Assembly (NCBI RefSeq): GCF_003544815.1
Contig: NZ_CP032100.1
Span: 1,116,001 to 1,180,000, forward strand
Direction: 5' to 3'
Origin: Arcobacter suis CECT 7833
Lineage (GTDB): Bacteria; Campylobacterota; Campylobacteria; Campylobacterales; Arcobacteraceae
Length of the DNA stretch: 64,000 nucleotides
This document shows, in pieces, positions 52,312-61,756 of the stretch (position 1 is the first letter of the stretch; the number at the start of each line of letters is the position of its first letter). The notes below the pieces were generated by a model. The model made no database searches. It had not been told where the DNA came from and saw only the letters and a list, made by a program, of their open reading frames with translations. Both the position numbers and the translations under genes were made by a program.

Positions 52312-53245
52312 TTATATTCTCCTTTTGAAAATTAGTATTTAGGAATTCATCCATATCATTTGGTAAATTTGCTTTAAAACTCATTTGCTTATTTGTGATA
52401 GGATGAGTTAAATAAAGATAATAAGCATGCAAATAAAATCTATTTATTTTATTTAATTCGCCCTTAAAACCATATAAATTATCACCTAATATATGCCTAT
52501 TTATCGAACTTAAGTGAACTCTTATCTGATGAGTTCTACCTGTATATAATTTTGCAGCTATTAGCTCAAAATTTTCTTTATCACTTAATGCAATTTTATG
52601 AAATGCCGATTTTGCAAATCTTCCATTTTCTTCAATTGACATTTTTAATCTATTATTTGAATTTCTACCTATGGGCTTAGTAATTATAATATTATCTTTT
52701 AAAGGCATGTCAGTTATTGCTAAATAATACCTTCCCATAGTTTTTTCTTCAAGCTGTTTTGATAATCCTACATGAGCCTGATTTGTTTTTGCAACAACCA
52801 TTACCCCACTTGTTCCTTTATCAAGTCTATGAACAATTCCATGTCTTTCTTCTCCACTTAGTGTAGATAATGAAATATTATTTAACTTAAGCCAATCAAC
52901 TAAAGTTGCATCTTTTACACTTGGAGCATCATGAACAGTTAGGTTATAAGGCTTATTTATAACTAAAATATCATCATCTTCATAAATGATTTCTATATTT
53001 TTATCTTCTAATGATTTTCTTATAAATAATTCATCTTTTATGGTGTTAAATTCAGCCTCAGGGAAGTGAACATTAACTATTTGATTCTCTTTTAATTTTA
53101 AACCAGTTTTGCTAACTATTTTGCCATCTACTTTTACATACTCTTTTTTTATTAGTTGTTCTATTTGATTTCTTGAAGCATCAATTTGTAATGCTAGAAA
53201 TTTATCTAACCTATTTGTTTCAGAAACAATAAAATTTTTATCCAT
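52259..53245 (-). CDS. RluD-type 23S rRNA pseudouridine synthase
   Basis: 328 residues from the ATG at 53245; an earlier ATG at 53263 has no ribosome site. An S4 RNA-binding domain (about 8-70; RLDKFLALQI) is followed by the RluA-family catalytic domain: active-site GIVHRLDKGTSGVMVV (Asp about 145) and YTGRTHQIRVHLSSI. It converts uridines in large-subunit rRNA. A C-terminal tail of about 20 residues is encoded in the region shared with the lipoprotein gene. It diverges from rodA. Confidence 0.9.
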   Translation of the reverse strand: MDKNFIVSETNRLDKFLALQIDASRNQIEQLIKKEYVKVDGKIVSKTGLKLKENQIVNVHFPEAEFNTIKDELFIRKSLEDKNIEIIYEDDDILVINKPYNLTVHDAPSVKDATLVDWLKLNNISLSTLSGEERHGIVHRLDKGTSGVMVVAKTNQAHVGLSKQLEEKTMGRYYLAITDMPLKDNIIITKPIGRNSNNRLKMSIEENGRFAKSAFHKIALSDKENFELIAAKLYTGRTHQIRVHLSSINRHILGDNLYGFKGELNKINRFYLHAYYLYLTHPITNKQMSFKANLPNDMDEFLNTNFQKENINDKLNENNIVSSFNTFI

Positions 53246-53264
53246 ATTTAGATACTCTTTCATT

Positions 53265-54371
53265 ATGCGTTTATTTGATAAAAGAATTATTTCCCATTTT
53301 GATTATTTGTTAATAATATTTGTTTTACCTTTGATATTCATATCATACCATTTAATTGGTGAAACAAACGAAAGGTTAGCTAATAAACAACTAGTATATT
53401 ATGTAATTTCTATTTTTGCGTTTCTTTTAGTTTTTATTTTACCTATTAGAAAAAAAATTAGAACTATACCAACTTTATATTGGTTAGGTATTATATTATT
53501 AGTAGCTGTTGAATTTGTAGGTATTACAAAATTAGGAGCTGCAAGATGGTTGCCTATACCTTTTTTAAACACAACTATTCAGCCTTCTGAATTAATAAAA
53601 CCAGTGTTTATTTTGATGCTTGGATATTTAATTCATCATAAACCACCACCAAAGGGTGGTTATAATTTTTTAGATTTTTGTTATTTTTCTTTTTATATAT
53701 TATTACCATTTTTATTAATTGCAAAGGAACCTGATTTAGGAACTGCAATGGTTTTACTTTTGGTAGGTTATGGTGTTTTATTTATTATTGGGGTAAATTG
53801 GAAAATTTGGACAACTATTTTTATTATAGTAGGTTTAACTTCACCATTTATTTATACATATTTAATTAAAGATTATCAGAAAAAAAGAATTACTGATTTT
53901 GTTTCAGAAGAACCAAGTTATCATGTTCAACAATCAATTATTGCTATTGGTTCAGGCGGACTTACTGGAAAACAAAGTGAAGAAGCAACTCAAACTCAAT
54001 TAAAATTTTTACCAATTGCAACAAGTGACTTTATTTTTGCATATTTTGTTGAAAGATATGGATTTTTGGGCGCAATAGGATTGATATTTTTATATGCATT
54101 AATTATTATGCATTTACTTAGTATGAATTATTATTTTAAAGATGATTATATAGTCAGGGTTTTTGCCTCTGGATTGGGTCTTTTGATATTTTTTAATATG
54201 AGTGTAAATGTTTTGATGGTTATAGGATTTGCTCCTGTTGTTGGAATTCCACTACCCTTATTTTCTTATGGTGGGAGTTCTTTTATAAACTTTATTGTAA
54301 CTTTTGCTATTTTAGAAAATTTATTGGCATTTAGGTATATGAATTTATATAATTATGAAAGAAAATTGTAA
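53265..54371 (+). CDS. rodA: Rod-shape peptidoglycan glycosyltransferase RodA
   Basis: 368 residues, ten membrane segments, SEDS family. Motifs: KLGAARWLPIPFLNTTIQPSELIK (conserved WxxxP and PSE), EPDLGTAMVLL (Asp catalytic, about residue 160), QGGLTGK-like GSGGLTGKQ, and C-terminal GIPLPLFSYGGSSF. With a PBP2 partner it builds side-wall peptidoglycan. Its ATG lies 1 nt from the possible ATG of the divergent rluD-type gene, and there is no Shine-Dalgarno sequence. Confidence 0.92.
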   Translation: MRLFDKRIISHFDYLLIIFVLPLIFISYHLIGETNERLANKQLVYYVISIFAFLLVFILPIRKKIRTIPTLYWLGIILLVAVEFVGITKLGAARWLPIPFLNTTIQPSELIKPVFILMLGYLIHHKPPPKGGYNFLDFCYFSFYILLPFLLIAKEPDLGTAMVLLLVGYGVLFIIGVNWKIWTTIFIIVGLTSPFIYTYLIKDYQKKRITDFVSEEPSYHVQQSIIAIGSGGLTGKQSEEATQTQLKFLPIATSDFIFAYFVERYGFLGAIGLIFLYALIIMHLLSMNYYFKDDYIVRVFASGLGLLIFFNMSVNVLMVIGFAPVVGIPLPLFSYGGSSFINFIVTFAILENLLAFRYMNLYNYERKL

Positions 54372-54392
54372 AATAAAATCACAAAACAGAAA

Positions 54393-54413
54393 AAGGGATT
54401 TAAATCATCCCTT
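54393..54413. terminator. Bidirectional terminator between rodA and hypothetical gene
   Basis: AAGGGAT / ATCCCTT 7-bp stem with a 7-nt loop, followed by TTGTTTTTC on the plus strand and T-rich sequence on the minus strand. The stem includes the 3' end of the minus-strand gene. Confidence 0.7.
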
Positions 54414-55110
54414 GTTTTTCTAAAACATCATTTAAAATTTCTAAATCATCAATCGAGTTTCCACAAACTTTTTTATCAGTTTTTATATCCACAATTTCTT
54501 CTTTATTTTCACCTATATATTGATAATTTAGGACATAATCTTTTTTTAATAAATCAAGGCTACTTTTATCTTCACATAAAGAATCTTGAATTTGTTTTTT
54601 AAATTTATTTTTTAAATTTTTATCTTCTAAATAAACTTCATGAAGTTGATATTTATAATAAATATTTTTATCTTTTTTATAGATATCAATTAAAGTACTA
54701 TTCATATCTATTTGAATTGGTAAATTATCTTTAAAACTTTCTATCTCTTTTTCCAAAGCATAATCTTCAAAAAAATAAAATTTACTAACTTCAATAAAAA
54801 AATTTACAGAAAAAAGTAAATTTATTGTTACTAATAATTTTGAAGAAAATGACCAAAATTTTGAACCTTTATAATTATTTGCTGTTTTGAAAATAATCAA
54901 AAATATAGCAATAGCGTAAATCAAAAGTATAAGATATAAAAAAAACTCTATATAATTTTCTTTATTTTGAGCATATTTAGTTTGCATAAAAATTGTTTCA
55001 AAAAAAACTTCAATTAAAAATGATATGAATATAAACCAGAACCAAAAAACAATAAGTAAAGAAGTTTTCCCACTCATTAGTTTATAAAAATAGTTTTTAT
55101 CTGCTGACAT
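54400..55110 (-). CDS. Hypothetical membrane protein
   Basis: 236 residues. Three membrane segments (about 17-38, 53-77, 90-107) are followed by a charged C-terminal domain with two Cys (DSLCEDK and KVCGNS, probably a disulfide). The gene lies 8 nt after the TonB-like gene, so it is co-transcribed. No family recognised. Confidence 0.6.
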   Translation of the reverse strand: MSADKNYFYKLMSGKTSLLIVFWFWFIFISFLIEVFFETIFMQTKYAQNKENYIEFFLYLILLIYAIAIFLIIFKTANNYKGSKFWSFSSKLLVTINLLFSVNFFIEVSKFYFFEDYALEKEIESFKDNLPIQIDMNSTLIDIYKKDKNIYYKYQLHEVYLEDKNLKNKFKKQIQDSLCEDKSSLDLLKKDYVLNYQYIGENKEEIVDIKTDKKVCGNSIDDLEILNDVLEKQGMI

Positions 55111-55118
55111 TATTTTCC

Positions 55119-55895
55119 TTAATATAATCTATATTGTACATTGAATCTTAACTTTGTTGATGTTTGTGGTTTTGGATAATCTTTATATGCAATTTCTATT
55201 AATTCTAATGAATAATCGTCTAAAATTGCATATCCAGATGAATCTATGACTTTTAATCCAGTAATACTTCCATCTGGATGAAACATAAATTCTATAACAT
55301 TTACTCCACCAATTCTTAGTTTTGCCGCAAGTGGAGGATAACCTAATCTATTTAAAACTCTTTGAGTAATAGTTTGAAAATTATTTAAATTCTTTTCTAA
55401 ATATGCTTTTTGAACTTTAGTAAATTTTTCATATTCTTCACCATATAATTTTTGAAGTTCGTTTAAAATTTCTTTATTAATTGGTTCTTTTTGAGATAAA
55501 AAGTTTTCTAATGTTTTGTCTTGAATTGACTCTTTATTATTTATAATTTGTTCATTTATTATTCTTTTTTGCAATTCTTTTGATTTTTCAAAATTTATTT
55601 TTTTGTTATTTTCAACTTTTTTTTCAATCTCTTTTTTAAGAGTTTCTTTTTTTGTAACTTCTTTTTGAATTTTTGCAGATTCAACTTTTCTTTCTATAAT
55701 TGGTTCAACTTTTTCATCTATTGACTTATTTACAATAGGTTCTTCTTTTTTTAATTTTACAAACTTGACATCAGATTTTTTTACAACTTCTTCTTTAATT
55801 TGATTATTTTTTGCAAATTCATCATTTTTATATTTCTTAAATAGAAAAAAATGTAAAGATATTGAAATAATAAAGGCTAGGATAATAATTCTCAT
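55119..55895 (-). CDS. TonB-like energy transducer
   Basis: 258 residues from the ATG at 55895; a TTG 6 codons earlier overlaps the -10 box. An N-terminal anchor (about 1-18) is followed by a long Lys/Glu-rich linker (about 30-165) and a TonB C-terminal domain (YPPLAAKLRIGGVNVIEFMFHPDG, ending VQYRLY). It transmits proton-motive energy to an outer-membrane receptor or an envelope partner. ExbB/ExbD and receptor genes are not visible here. Probably leaderless. Confidence 0.8.
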   Translation of the reverse strand: MRIIILAFIISISLHFFLFKKYKNDEFAKNNQIKEEVVKKSDVKFVKLKKEEPIVNKSIDEKVEPIIERKVESAKIQKEVTKKETLKKEIEKKVENNKKINFEKSKELQKRIINEQIINNKESIQDKTLENFLSQKEPINKEILNELQKLYGEEYEKFTKVQKAYLEKNLNNFQTITQRVLNRLGYPPLAAKLRIGGVNVIEFMFHPDGSITGLKVIDSSGYAILDDYSLELIEIAYKDYPKPQTSTKLRFNVQYRLY

Positions 55896-55901
55896 AGCGC
55901 G

Positions 55902-55907
55902 ATTATA
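55902..55907 (-). promoter_or_regulatory. -10 of TonB-like gene, leaderless-type
   Basis: TATAAT on the minus strand, exactly 6 nt (CGCGCT) before the ATG at 55895; no ribosome site. It back-to-back overlaps the hemL promoter region. Confidence 0.55.
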
Positions 55908-55908
55908 G

Positions 55909-55914
55909 TACAAT
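55909..55914 (+). promoter_or_regulatory. -10 box of hemL
   Basis: TACAAT, 30 nt before the ATG at 55945; ribosome site AGGA at 55935-55938. Only a few bases from the divergent TonB-like promoter. Confidence 0.5.
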
Positions 55915-55944
55915 TACCCTGATAAATGATTAATAGGAATATGA

Positions 55945-57225
55945 ATGTTTAATAAATCAATAAAAGCTTATGAAGAAGCTTGTGAAGTAATTCCAGGAGG
56001 AGTTGATTCACCGGTTCGTGCTTTTAAAAGTGTAGGAGGAACTCCACCTTTTATAGAAAAAGGAGAGGGTGCTTATTTATTTGATATAGATGGTAATAAG
56101 TATTTAGATTTTGTTCAAAGTTGGGGACCACTTATTTTTGGTCATTGTGATAAAGATATCGAAAATGCAGTAATTGAAACTGCAAAAAAAGGTTTATCTT
56201 TTGGTGCACCAACAGTTCTTGAAACACAATTGGCAAATGAAATTGTTGAAATGTATGACAATATTGATAAAGTTAGATTTGTAAGTTCAGGAACAGAAGC
56301 CGTAATGTCTGCAATAAGATTAGCTCGAGGTGTTACAGGGAAAAACGATATTGTAAAATTTGAGGGTTGTTATCATGGACACTCTGATTCATTATTAGTT
56401 CAAGCAGGTTCAGGAATGGCAACATTCGGAAGTCCAAGTAGCCCTGGAGTTCCAGCTGATTTAACAAAACATACACTTTTATGTGAATACAATAATATTG
56501 AAAACTTAAAAAAATGTTTTGCTGATTCATCTGATATTGCTTGCATTATTATTGAACCAATTGCTGGAAATATGGGATTAGTTCCAGCTGAAGAAGAGTT
56601 TTTAAAAGCTTGTAGAGAATTGTGCGATAAAAATGGTGCATTACTTATCTTCGATGAAGTGATGTCTGGTTTTAGAGCTTCGTTAAAAGGTGCAAGTGGT
56701 ATTTTAAAAACTCAAGCTGATATTATAACTTTTGGTAAAGTAATAGGTGCTGGAATGCCTGTTGGTGCATTTGCAGCAAATAAAAGAATTATGAATTATT
56801 TAAGTCCAGATGGAACTGTTTATCAAGCTGGAACTTTAAGTGGAAATCCAGTTGCAATGGCTGCTGGACTTGTAAGTTTAAAAAAATTAAAAGCAAATCC
56901 TTCTGTGTATGCCGATTTAAGTGAAAAAGCTTTAAGATTAGTAAACGGCTTAAAAGAAGTAGCTACAAAAAATGGCATTTCTTTACAAGTGAATACAAGA
57001 GGAAGTATGTTTGGGTTTTTCTTTTGTGAAAAAGAGCCTAAAAACTTCAAAGAAGTAGGGCTTTGTGACTTTAAGAGATTTGCAACGTTTCATCATGAAA
57101 TGTTAAAAAAAGGTTTTTATTTTGCTTGTTCACAATATGAAACGGGTTTTATTTGTACAAAAATTACAAATGAAGATATTGATGCTTGTATAAATGCAGC
57201 ATCTGAAGTTATGAAAAATTTGTAA
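55945..57225 (+). CDS. hemL: Glutamate-1-semialdehyde 2,1-aminomutase HemL
   Basis: 426 residues, usual length. Class III aminotransferase motifs: [19 protein letters not shown] (about 112-130), CYHGHSD (about 142-148), [11 protein letters not shown] (about 232-242), and the PLP lysine in [15 protein letters not shown] (about 262-276). It makes 5-aminolevulinate from glutamate-1-semialdehyde in the C5 heme pathway. A purine-rich AGGA site is 6 nt upstream. Confidence 0.96.
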   Translation: MFNKSIKAYEEACEVIPGGVDSPVRAFKSVGGTPPFIEKGEGAYLFDIDGNKYLDFVQSWGPLIFGHCDKDIENAVIETAKKGLSFGAPTVLETQLANEIVEMYDNIDKVRFVSSGTEAVMSAIRLARGVTGKNDIVKFEGCYHGHSDSLLVQAGSGMATFGSPSSPGVPADLTKHTLLCEYNNIENLKKCFADSSDIACIIIEPIAGNMGLVPAEEEFLKACRELCDKNGALLIFDEVMSGFRASLKGASGILKTQADIITFGKVIGAGMPVGAFAANKRIMNYLSPDGTVYQAGTLSGNPVAMAAGLVSLKKLKANPSVYADLSEKALRLVNGLKEVATKNGISLQVNTRGSMFGFFFCEKEPKNFKEVGLCDFKRFATFHHEMLKKGFYFACSQYETGFICTKITNEDIDACINAASEVMKNL

Positions 57226-57293
57226 GAACAACTAGTTGTTCTCTTTAGAGTTTGTTTCTTTAACTTTGGCTTTGCCAAAGTGTTAAAAGAAAC
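57225..57293. repeat. 18-bp palindrome and long hairpin after hemL
   Basis: AGAACAACTAGTTGTTCT (57225-57242) is perfectly self-complementary and overlaps the last base of hemL. A second element pairs 57254-57270 (GTTTCTTTAACTTTGGC) with 57274-57293, with a 3-nt loop and three unpaired bases. No T-run follows on the plus strand, so it is not a standard terminator; it could protect the mRNA end or be part of a repeat family. Confidence 0.6.
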
Positions 57294-57318
57294 TTAATAT
57301 TAAAAAAAAGGAAAAAAA

Positions 57319-57633
57319 ATGACAATTAAAAATGTAGAATTAACAAAAAAAGCAAATATATATTTTGATGGAAATGTTACAAGTAGAAGTTTTGTAGAAG
57401 AAAATGGAGTTAAAAAAACTTTAGGTATTATGATGCCAGGAGAATATACTTTTGGTACAAATGATGCTGAACATATGGAAATTATTGCAGGTCGTGTTGA
57501 AGTTTTAATATCTTATGGAGATAGTAACTGGGAAACAATTGAAGCTGGTGGTTTTTTTGAAGTTCCTGCAAATTGTAGTTTTGATATTAAAGTGTTAGAA
57601 ATAACAGATTATTGTTGTACTTTTATAAACTAA
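57319..57633 (+). CDS. ppnP: Pyrimidine/purine nucleoside phosphorylase PpnP
   Basis: 104 residues, cupin-like. The YaiE/DUF1255 signature is clear: TLGIMMPGEYTFGTNDAEHMEII, then GGFFEVPANCSFDIKV. E. coli PpnP is 94 residues. It splits nucleosides with phosphate. A purine-rich ribosome site (AAAAGGAAAA) precedes it. The AtpZ-like gene follows after 14 nt. Confidence 0.85.
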   Translation: MTIKNVELTKKANIYFDGNVTSRSFVEENGVKKTLGIMMPGEYTFGTNDAEHMEIIAGRVEVLISYGDSNWETIEAGGFFEVPANCSFDIKVLEITDYCCTFIN

Positions 57634-57647
57634 TTTTGGTTTATTAA

Positions 57648-57959
57648 ATGGATAATCAAAATAATAAACCAAAACATCAAGATAAAGTTATTGCTTTAGA
57701 TAACTTATCTTTGGGAATTTCAATAGTTGCTGCAATTATAATAGGTTTTGGTATTGGATATGGTTTAAAACAATTAACTGGTTATACTTGGACTTTATGG
57801 CTTGGTATTGCTTGGGGAATTGCAGCTGCAGTTATGAATGTATATAGAGCATATAAAAGAGCACAAAAAGAGTATGAAGGTATGGAAAATGACCCAAGAT
57901 ATTCTTATAGAGCAAAACATGGAGATAAATCTTTTGACAAAGATGATGATGAAGATTAA
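57648..57959 (+). CDS. AtpZ/AtpI-like small membrane protein
   Basis: 103 residues with two membrane segments (about 21-45 and 52-70) of the AtpZ/I type: LSLGISIVAAIIIGFGIGYGLKQLTG, then WLGIAWGIAAAVMNVYRAYKR. A charged, acidic tail ends in DDDED. Such proteins are usually beside ATP synthase genes and may help ion or c-ring handling; no atp genes are nearby here. It overlaps the next gene by about 11 nt. Confidence 0.75.
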   Translation: MDNQNNKPKHQDKVIALDNLSLGISIVAAIIIGFGIGYGLKQLTGYTWTLWLGIAWGIAAAVMNVYRAYKRAQKEYEGMENDPRYSYRAKHGDKSFDKDDDED

Positions 57960-58500
57960 TCCTGAAATTCTAAAATTTGCAAAGGTCTTTATTCTTCTAG
58001 ACCTTTGTCTTATTTTTTATTCTTTATTTTTTCAAAATAAATTTTGGTTATTAAATGCACAAGTTGCATTTGTATCTTCTTTATTTATTATTATTGCTTC
58101 TTTTTTATCTTATAGAAGAAATATTCAAAGTAGGTTATCAAATCTTGATTTGACTCAAATAAATCAAGGTGAAGATAGGGATAAAATTGATGAAATAGAT
58201 GATCCTTATGATTTATATACTGAATACAATGAAATACCAGAAGAGGAATTAACTTCTGAAAAAATCAAAGAAATAATCAATGATGAGAAATCAAAAGTAA
58301 AAAGAAATTCTTTCAAAAATACAATTTTTTCTGCAAGTGGGTTTTTGTCAATTTATAGAATTTTAGGTTATGGAATTTTGATATTTGGTTTTTTTGCTTT
58401 AAACAACAATAAGATTTTTTTACCTATAGCTTTTATTATAGGATTAGGAATAGTTCCAATTGGAATTTTATTTTCAAAGCTTCTTGAAAAAAAGCTTTGA
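57949..58500 (+). CDS. Hypothetical membrane protein
   Basis: 183 residues from the ATG at 57949 (ATGs at 57943 and 57946 are equally possible); longer upstream starts lie deep in the AtpZ-like gene. Four hydrophobic segments (about 10-28, 35-52, 130-152, 158-178) flank a charged middle region. The 3' end forms one arm of a perfect 12-bp hairpin. No family recognised. Confidence 0.6.
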   Translation: MKINPEILKFAKVFILLDLCLIFYSLFFQNKFWLLNAQVAFVSSLFIIIASFLSYRRNIQSRLSNLDLTQINQGEDRDKIDEIDDPYDLYTEYNEIPEEELTSEKIKEIINDEKSKVKRNSFKNTIFSASGFLSIYRILGYGILIFGFFALNNNKIFLPIAFIIGLGIVPIGILFSKLLEKKL

Positions 58501-58503
58501 AAA
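58471..58503. terminator. 12-bp hairpin at convergent gene ends
   Basis: TTTTCAAAGCTT (58471-58482) pairs perfectly with AAGCTTTGAAAA (58492-58503) around a 9-nt loop. It spans the stop codon of the membrane-protein gene and ends 2 bp before the convergent gene's stop codon. It probably acts in both directions. Confidence 0.5.
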
Positions 58504-58504
58504 T

Positions 58505-59185
58505 TTAAAGAATTAACGGTAAATCAATAGTCACTTTTGTATCATCAGAAGTTAAAATAAAAGAGTTTGTCTCTTTTATATTTAATGATGAGAAATCACT
58601 TTTTTCATTTGCAGCAATCTCAACACTTATTAAAGAGTATTTTTTGCTATCTATTTTAATATATTCTCCAATTTTTAATAAAATAGAACAAGTTACATTT
58701 TCTTTATCTTTAAAGGCTTCAAAAACATTATTTAATGTTTTTATAAATGAACTTGCATCTAATTTAAATTCAGGAATAGAAGGGTCATAGTTTTTTGTAA
58801 AATTAATATCATTTTTTATTTTACTTGTTGAAATTGCTAAATCTACTAAAGTAAAAATATTTGTTGTATTGATATTTTTAATGTTAAGTTTTGATTCTTT
58901 TTTTACCATAGCACTTTTATAAAGTTTCATATGAATTTCATCTTCATTTTCATACATTACTGTTATGGCATAAAAAGTATAGTTTTTAATTGTTAAATCA
59001 ATATAAGATGTTGATGCTCCAAAAGTTTTTGGAGCATATGTTAAAGCTAAATCGAAAAGCTCTTTTTGTTTTATTCTATTTAACAAAAACTGAGCTTCAG
59101 AGTTAGAATAAATTATTTTTGCGCTAGATGAAAAAGATAAAATTGGATTTAAATCTAATTCCACCCACTCTTCAAAAAAACTCAT
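58505..59185 (-). CDS. Hypothetical PAS/ATPase-like sensory protein
   Basis: 226 residues. The N-terminal 60 residues resemble a degenerate PAS domain (LNPILSFSSSAKIIYSNSEAQFLLN). The C-terminal 80 residues look like a histidine-kinase ATPase remnant (VFEAFKDKENVTCSILLKIG...TKVTIDLPL), without clear N, G1 or G2 motifs and no His box. It lies 4 nt downstream of rpoD, so it is probably co-transcribed with it. Function unknown; domain reading is tentative. Confidence 0.6.
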   Translation of the reverse strand: MSFFEEWVELDLNPILSFSSSAKIIYSNSEAQFLLNRIKQKELFDLALTYAPKTFGASTSYIDLTIKNYTFYAITVMYENEDEIHMKLYKSAMVKKESKLNIKNINTTNIFTLVDLAISTSKIKNDINFTKNYDPSIPEFKLDASSFIKTLNNVFEAFKDKENVTCSILLKIGEYIKIDSKKYSLISVEIAANEKSDFSSLNIKETNSFILTSDDTKVTIDLPLIL

Positions 59186-59189
59186 AATA

Positions 59190-61076
59190 TTAACTTTCTA
59201 CGTAATTTTTAAGGTTTTTACCTACTTTTGGATGCTTAAGTTTTTTAATAGCGCTTGATTCAATTTGTCTAACTCTCTCTCTTGTAACTGAAAGTTCTTT
59301 TCCAATTTCTTCTAGTGTTCTATCACTTGCATCTTCCATAAGACCAAATCTCATTCTAATAACAGCTTGTTCTCTTTCATTTAATTGACCTAAAATCTGA
59401 TCAATTTGACCTTGTAAGTCTTCTTTCATAATATTATCAACAGGTGTTGGAGCTTTTTCATCAGGAACAAAATCTCCAAATTTCCCATCATCATCACTAC
59501 CAATAGGAGCTTCTAAAGATACAGGTTCTTTTGTGATTTTAATTACTTGTTTAACTTTATCAACAGGTAATCCAACTTCTTTTGCAATTTCATCAACATC
59601 AGGCTCTTTCCCATTTTCTTGAATACCTTTTCTGATGATTTTATTAATTCTATTAATAGTTTCAATCATGTGAATAGGAATTCTAATAGTTCTTGCTTGG
59701 TCTGCTATTGCTCTAGAAATTGCTTGTCTAATCCACCATGTTGCATAAGTAGAAAATTTATAACCTTTTTTATACTCAAACTTATCAACAGCCTTCATAA
59801 GACCAATATTTCCTTCTTGAATTAAGTCCAAGAATGGTAAACCTCTATTTGTATATCTTTTTGCAATAGATACAACAAGTCTAAGATTTGATTTTGCCAT
59901 TCTTGTTTTAGAAGTATCAGTAATTTGTTTACCTCTTTTAATTTGTTCAAGAACATCTTTTAACTCTTCAGGTGCTAAGTCAAATCCACCTTTTGAAGCT
60001 TCTTTAGTTTGGAAAAGTTTTTTAATTTCCATATAACTAGAAACCATTGTAGCTTCTGGAACCATAGCTGTAATTTGTGCTTTTGATAAATTTACAATAT
60101 TATCTAAAATCTTTTTATGGTTTTTTAATAAAGTTTCATTAAATAGAGGTAATTTATACTCTAATCTTTTTAATTCACCATCAAAACCTGTATCAGATTT
60201 TAAAGCTGTTTCCATAGCTTTTACAATTTCAGTAATTAATTTAGAAGTAGGTCCTAAGTCTAAAAGAGCTTCTTTTAAAATTCTTTTTTTGAATGCAACT
60301 GCAAGATTAAAAGTCATTTGATCAACTTCATCATCTGATTTTGCAGTCTCTTTTGCTGCAAATTTAAGCCAATCTTTTTTTGCTTTTTCTAATATTTTAA
60401 ATGCTTCAATAATAGTTTGTGCTCTTTTATCAAGTTTTTTTAATTTTTTAGCACTATTTTTTTCACTATTTTCATCATCATCTATAACTTCAGCATCTTC
60501 TTCGTCTAGAATTTCATCTTCAATGTCATCCTCTTCTTCATTTTCCGAATCATCATCATCAAAATTTCTAAATAATTCTTTTACTTTTCTTTCTCTATTT
60601 ACTAAAGGTTCTTTGTATTCTAAAATGAAATCTATTAAGTATGGAACATAACAAATAGCATCAAGAATAATATCTTCACCCATTTCAATTCTTTTAGAGA
60701 TTTCAATCTCTTCTTCTTTAGTAAGTAATGGAATTTGTCCCATTTCTCTTAAATACATTCTAACAGGAGAATCTGATCTTGACCACTCAAGTAACTCTTT
60801 ATTTTTTAATAAATCGTAAACATCATCTTCGTTCTCTATTAACTTTTCTCTTAATTCTTTTCTTTTTTTAGCTTCTTCAGCATTCATTCTTTTTGCTTGT
60901 TCTTGAGAACTAATTACAGTTACATTATATAACTGTATTAAAGCTAGAAGTTTTTTGATGTTTGGACCTGAAGGTGCTTTTGGAAAGATTTTAATAATTT
61001 TTTCGTAAGTAAGTACTGATTCTTTGTACTCTTTTACTAATTGTTCAATAGTTTTATTTATATCTTTTACACTCAT
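59190..61076 (-). CDS. rpoD: Primary sigma factor RpoD (sigma-70)
   Basis: 628 residues. Region 1.1 at the N-terminus, region 1.2 at about 105-140 ([21 protein letters not shown]), an acidic insert (about 170-215), region 2 with the -10-binding [21 protein letters not shown] (about 455-475), region 3, and region 4 with the -35 helix [13 protein letters not shown] (about 598-610). The only sigma factor in the window; it drives housekeeping transcription. A short hypothetical gene follows 4 nt after its stop. Confidence 0.97.
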   Translation of the reverse strand: MSVKDINKTIEQLVKEYKESVLTYEKIIKIFPKAPSGPNIKKLLALIQLYNVTVISSQEQAKRMNAEEAKKRKELREKLIENEDDVYDLLKNKELLEWSRSDSPVRMYLREMGQIPLLTKEEEIEISKRIEMGEDIILDAICYVPYLIDFILEYKEPLVNRERKVKELFRNFDDDDSENEEEDDIEDEILDEEDAEVIDDDENSEKNSAKKLKKLDKRAQTIIEAFKILEKAKKDWLKFAAKETAKSDDEVDQMTFNLAVAFKKRILKEALLDLGPTSKLITEIVKAMETALKSDTGFDGELKRLEYKLPLFNETLLKNHKKILDNIVNLSKAQITAMVPEATMVSSYMEIKKLFQTKEASKGGFDLAPEELKDVLEQIKRGKQITDTSKTRMAKSNLRLVVSIAKRYTNRGLPFLDLIQEGNIGLMKAVDKFEYKKGYKFSTYATWWIRQAISRAIADQARTIRIPIHMIETINRINKIIRKGIQENGKEPDVDEIAKEVGLPVDKVKQVIKITKEPVSLEAPIGSDDDGKFGDFVPDEKAPTPVDNIMKEDLQGQIDQILGQLNEREQAVIRMRFGLMEDASDRTLEEIGKELSVTRERVRQIESSAIKKLKHPKVGKNLKNYVES

Positions 61077-61111
61077 GGTATTTGGGAATCCTCTTTCTAA
61101 GATGGTCGCAT

Positions 61112-61117
61112 ATTATA
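61112..61117 (-). promoter_or_regulatory. -10 box of rpoD
   Basis: TATAAT on the minus strand, 35 nt before the rpoD ATG; GAGGA lies in the leader. Confidence 0.55.
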
Positions 61118-61181
61118 CCCAAATTAGTTAAACATTTAATTAAAAAAAAAGAATTTAAACAAATATTACTAAAAAATTAGA

Positions 61182-61187
61182 TAAAAT
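61182..61187 (+). promoter_or_regulatory. Candidate -10 of leuDB
   Basis: TAAAAT, 65 nt before the leuD ATG; AAGGA ribosome site at 61240-61244. No leader peptide or attenuator hairpin is visible. Confidence 0.4.
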
Positions 61188-61252
61188 CCATTCTTTTTGA
61201 AAATATATATTTAATAGCTTTTTAAAGTTTATTAAACTCAAGGACATAAAAT

Positions 61253-61756
61253 ATGAATAAAATTACTGGAAAAGTATGGAATTTTGGTGCTAATATCGAT
61301 ACAGATATTATTATTGCAGCAAGATATTTAAATAGTTCAGATCCTGAACATTTAGCAAAATATGTTATGGAAGATGCAGATCCTGAGTTTCCTAAAAAGT
61401 TGCAAAGAGGTGATGTTATAGTTGCTGGTGAGAATTTTGGTTGTGGTTCAAGTAGAGAACACGCTCCAATCGCACTAAAAGCTGCTGGAGTTGCTGCTGT
61501 TGTTGCACCATCATTTGCAAGAATTTTTTATAGAAATGCCTTTAATATGGGATTACCAATTTTTGAATTACCTGAATCTTTAGAGATAAAAGAGGGTGAA
61601 GAGATTTCAATCGATTTAGATAACGGAAAAATCACTAACAACACTACAAATAAAACTTATGATTTTATTGCTATTCCTCCATTTATGCAAGAATTAATTG
61701 CAGCTGGTGGATTAATTAATTATGCAAAAGCTGAAATGGGAAGAGGAAATCACTAA
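61253..61756 (+). CDS. leuD: 3-isopropylmalate dehydratase small subunit LeuD
   Basis: 167 residues, swivelling aconitase-type domain. Motifs: [19 protein letters not shown] at the start, [20 protein letters not shown] (about 60-79) and [17 protein letters not shown]. It pairs with LeuC (not in the window) to isomerise 2-isopropylmalate. The stop overlaps the leuB ATG by 1 nt. Confidence 0.95.
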   Translation: MNKITGKVWNFGANIDTDIIIAARYLNSSDPEHLAKYVMEDADPEFPKKLQRGDVIVAGENFGCGSSREHAPIALKAAGVAAVVAPSFARIFYRNAFNMGLPIFELPESLEIKEGEEISIDLDNGKITNNTTNKTYDFIAIPPFMQELIAAGGLINYAKAEMGRGNH

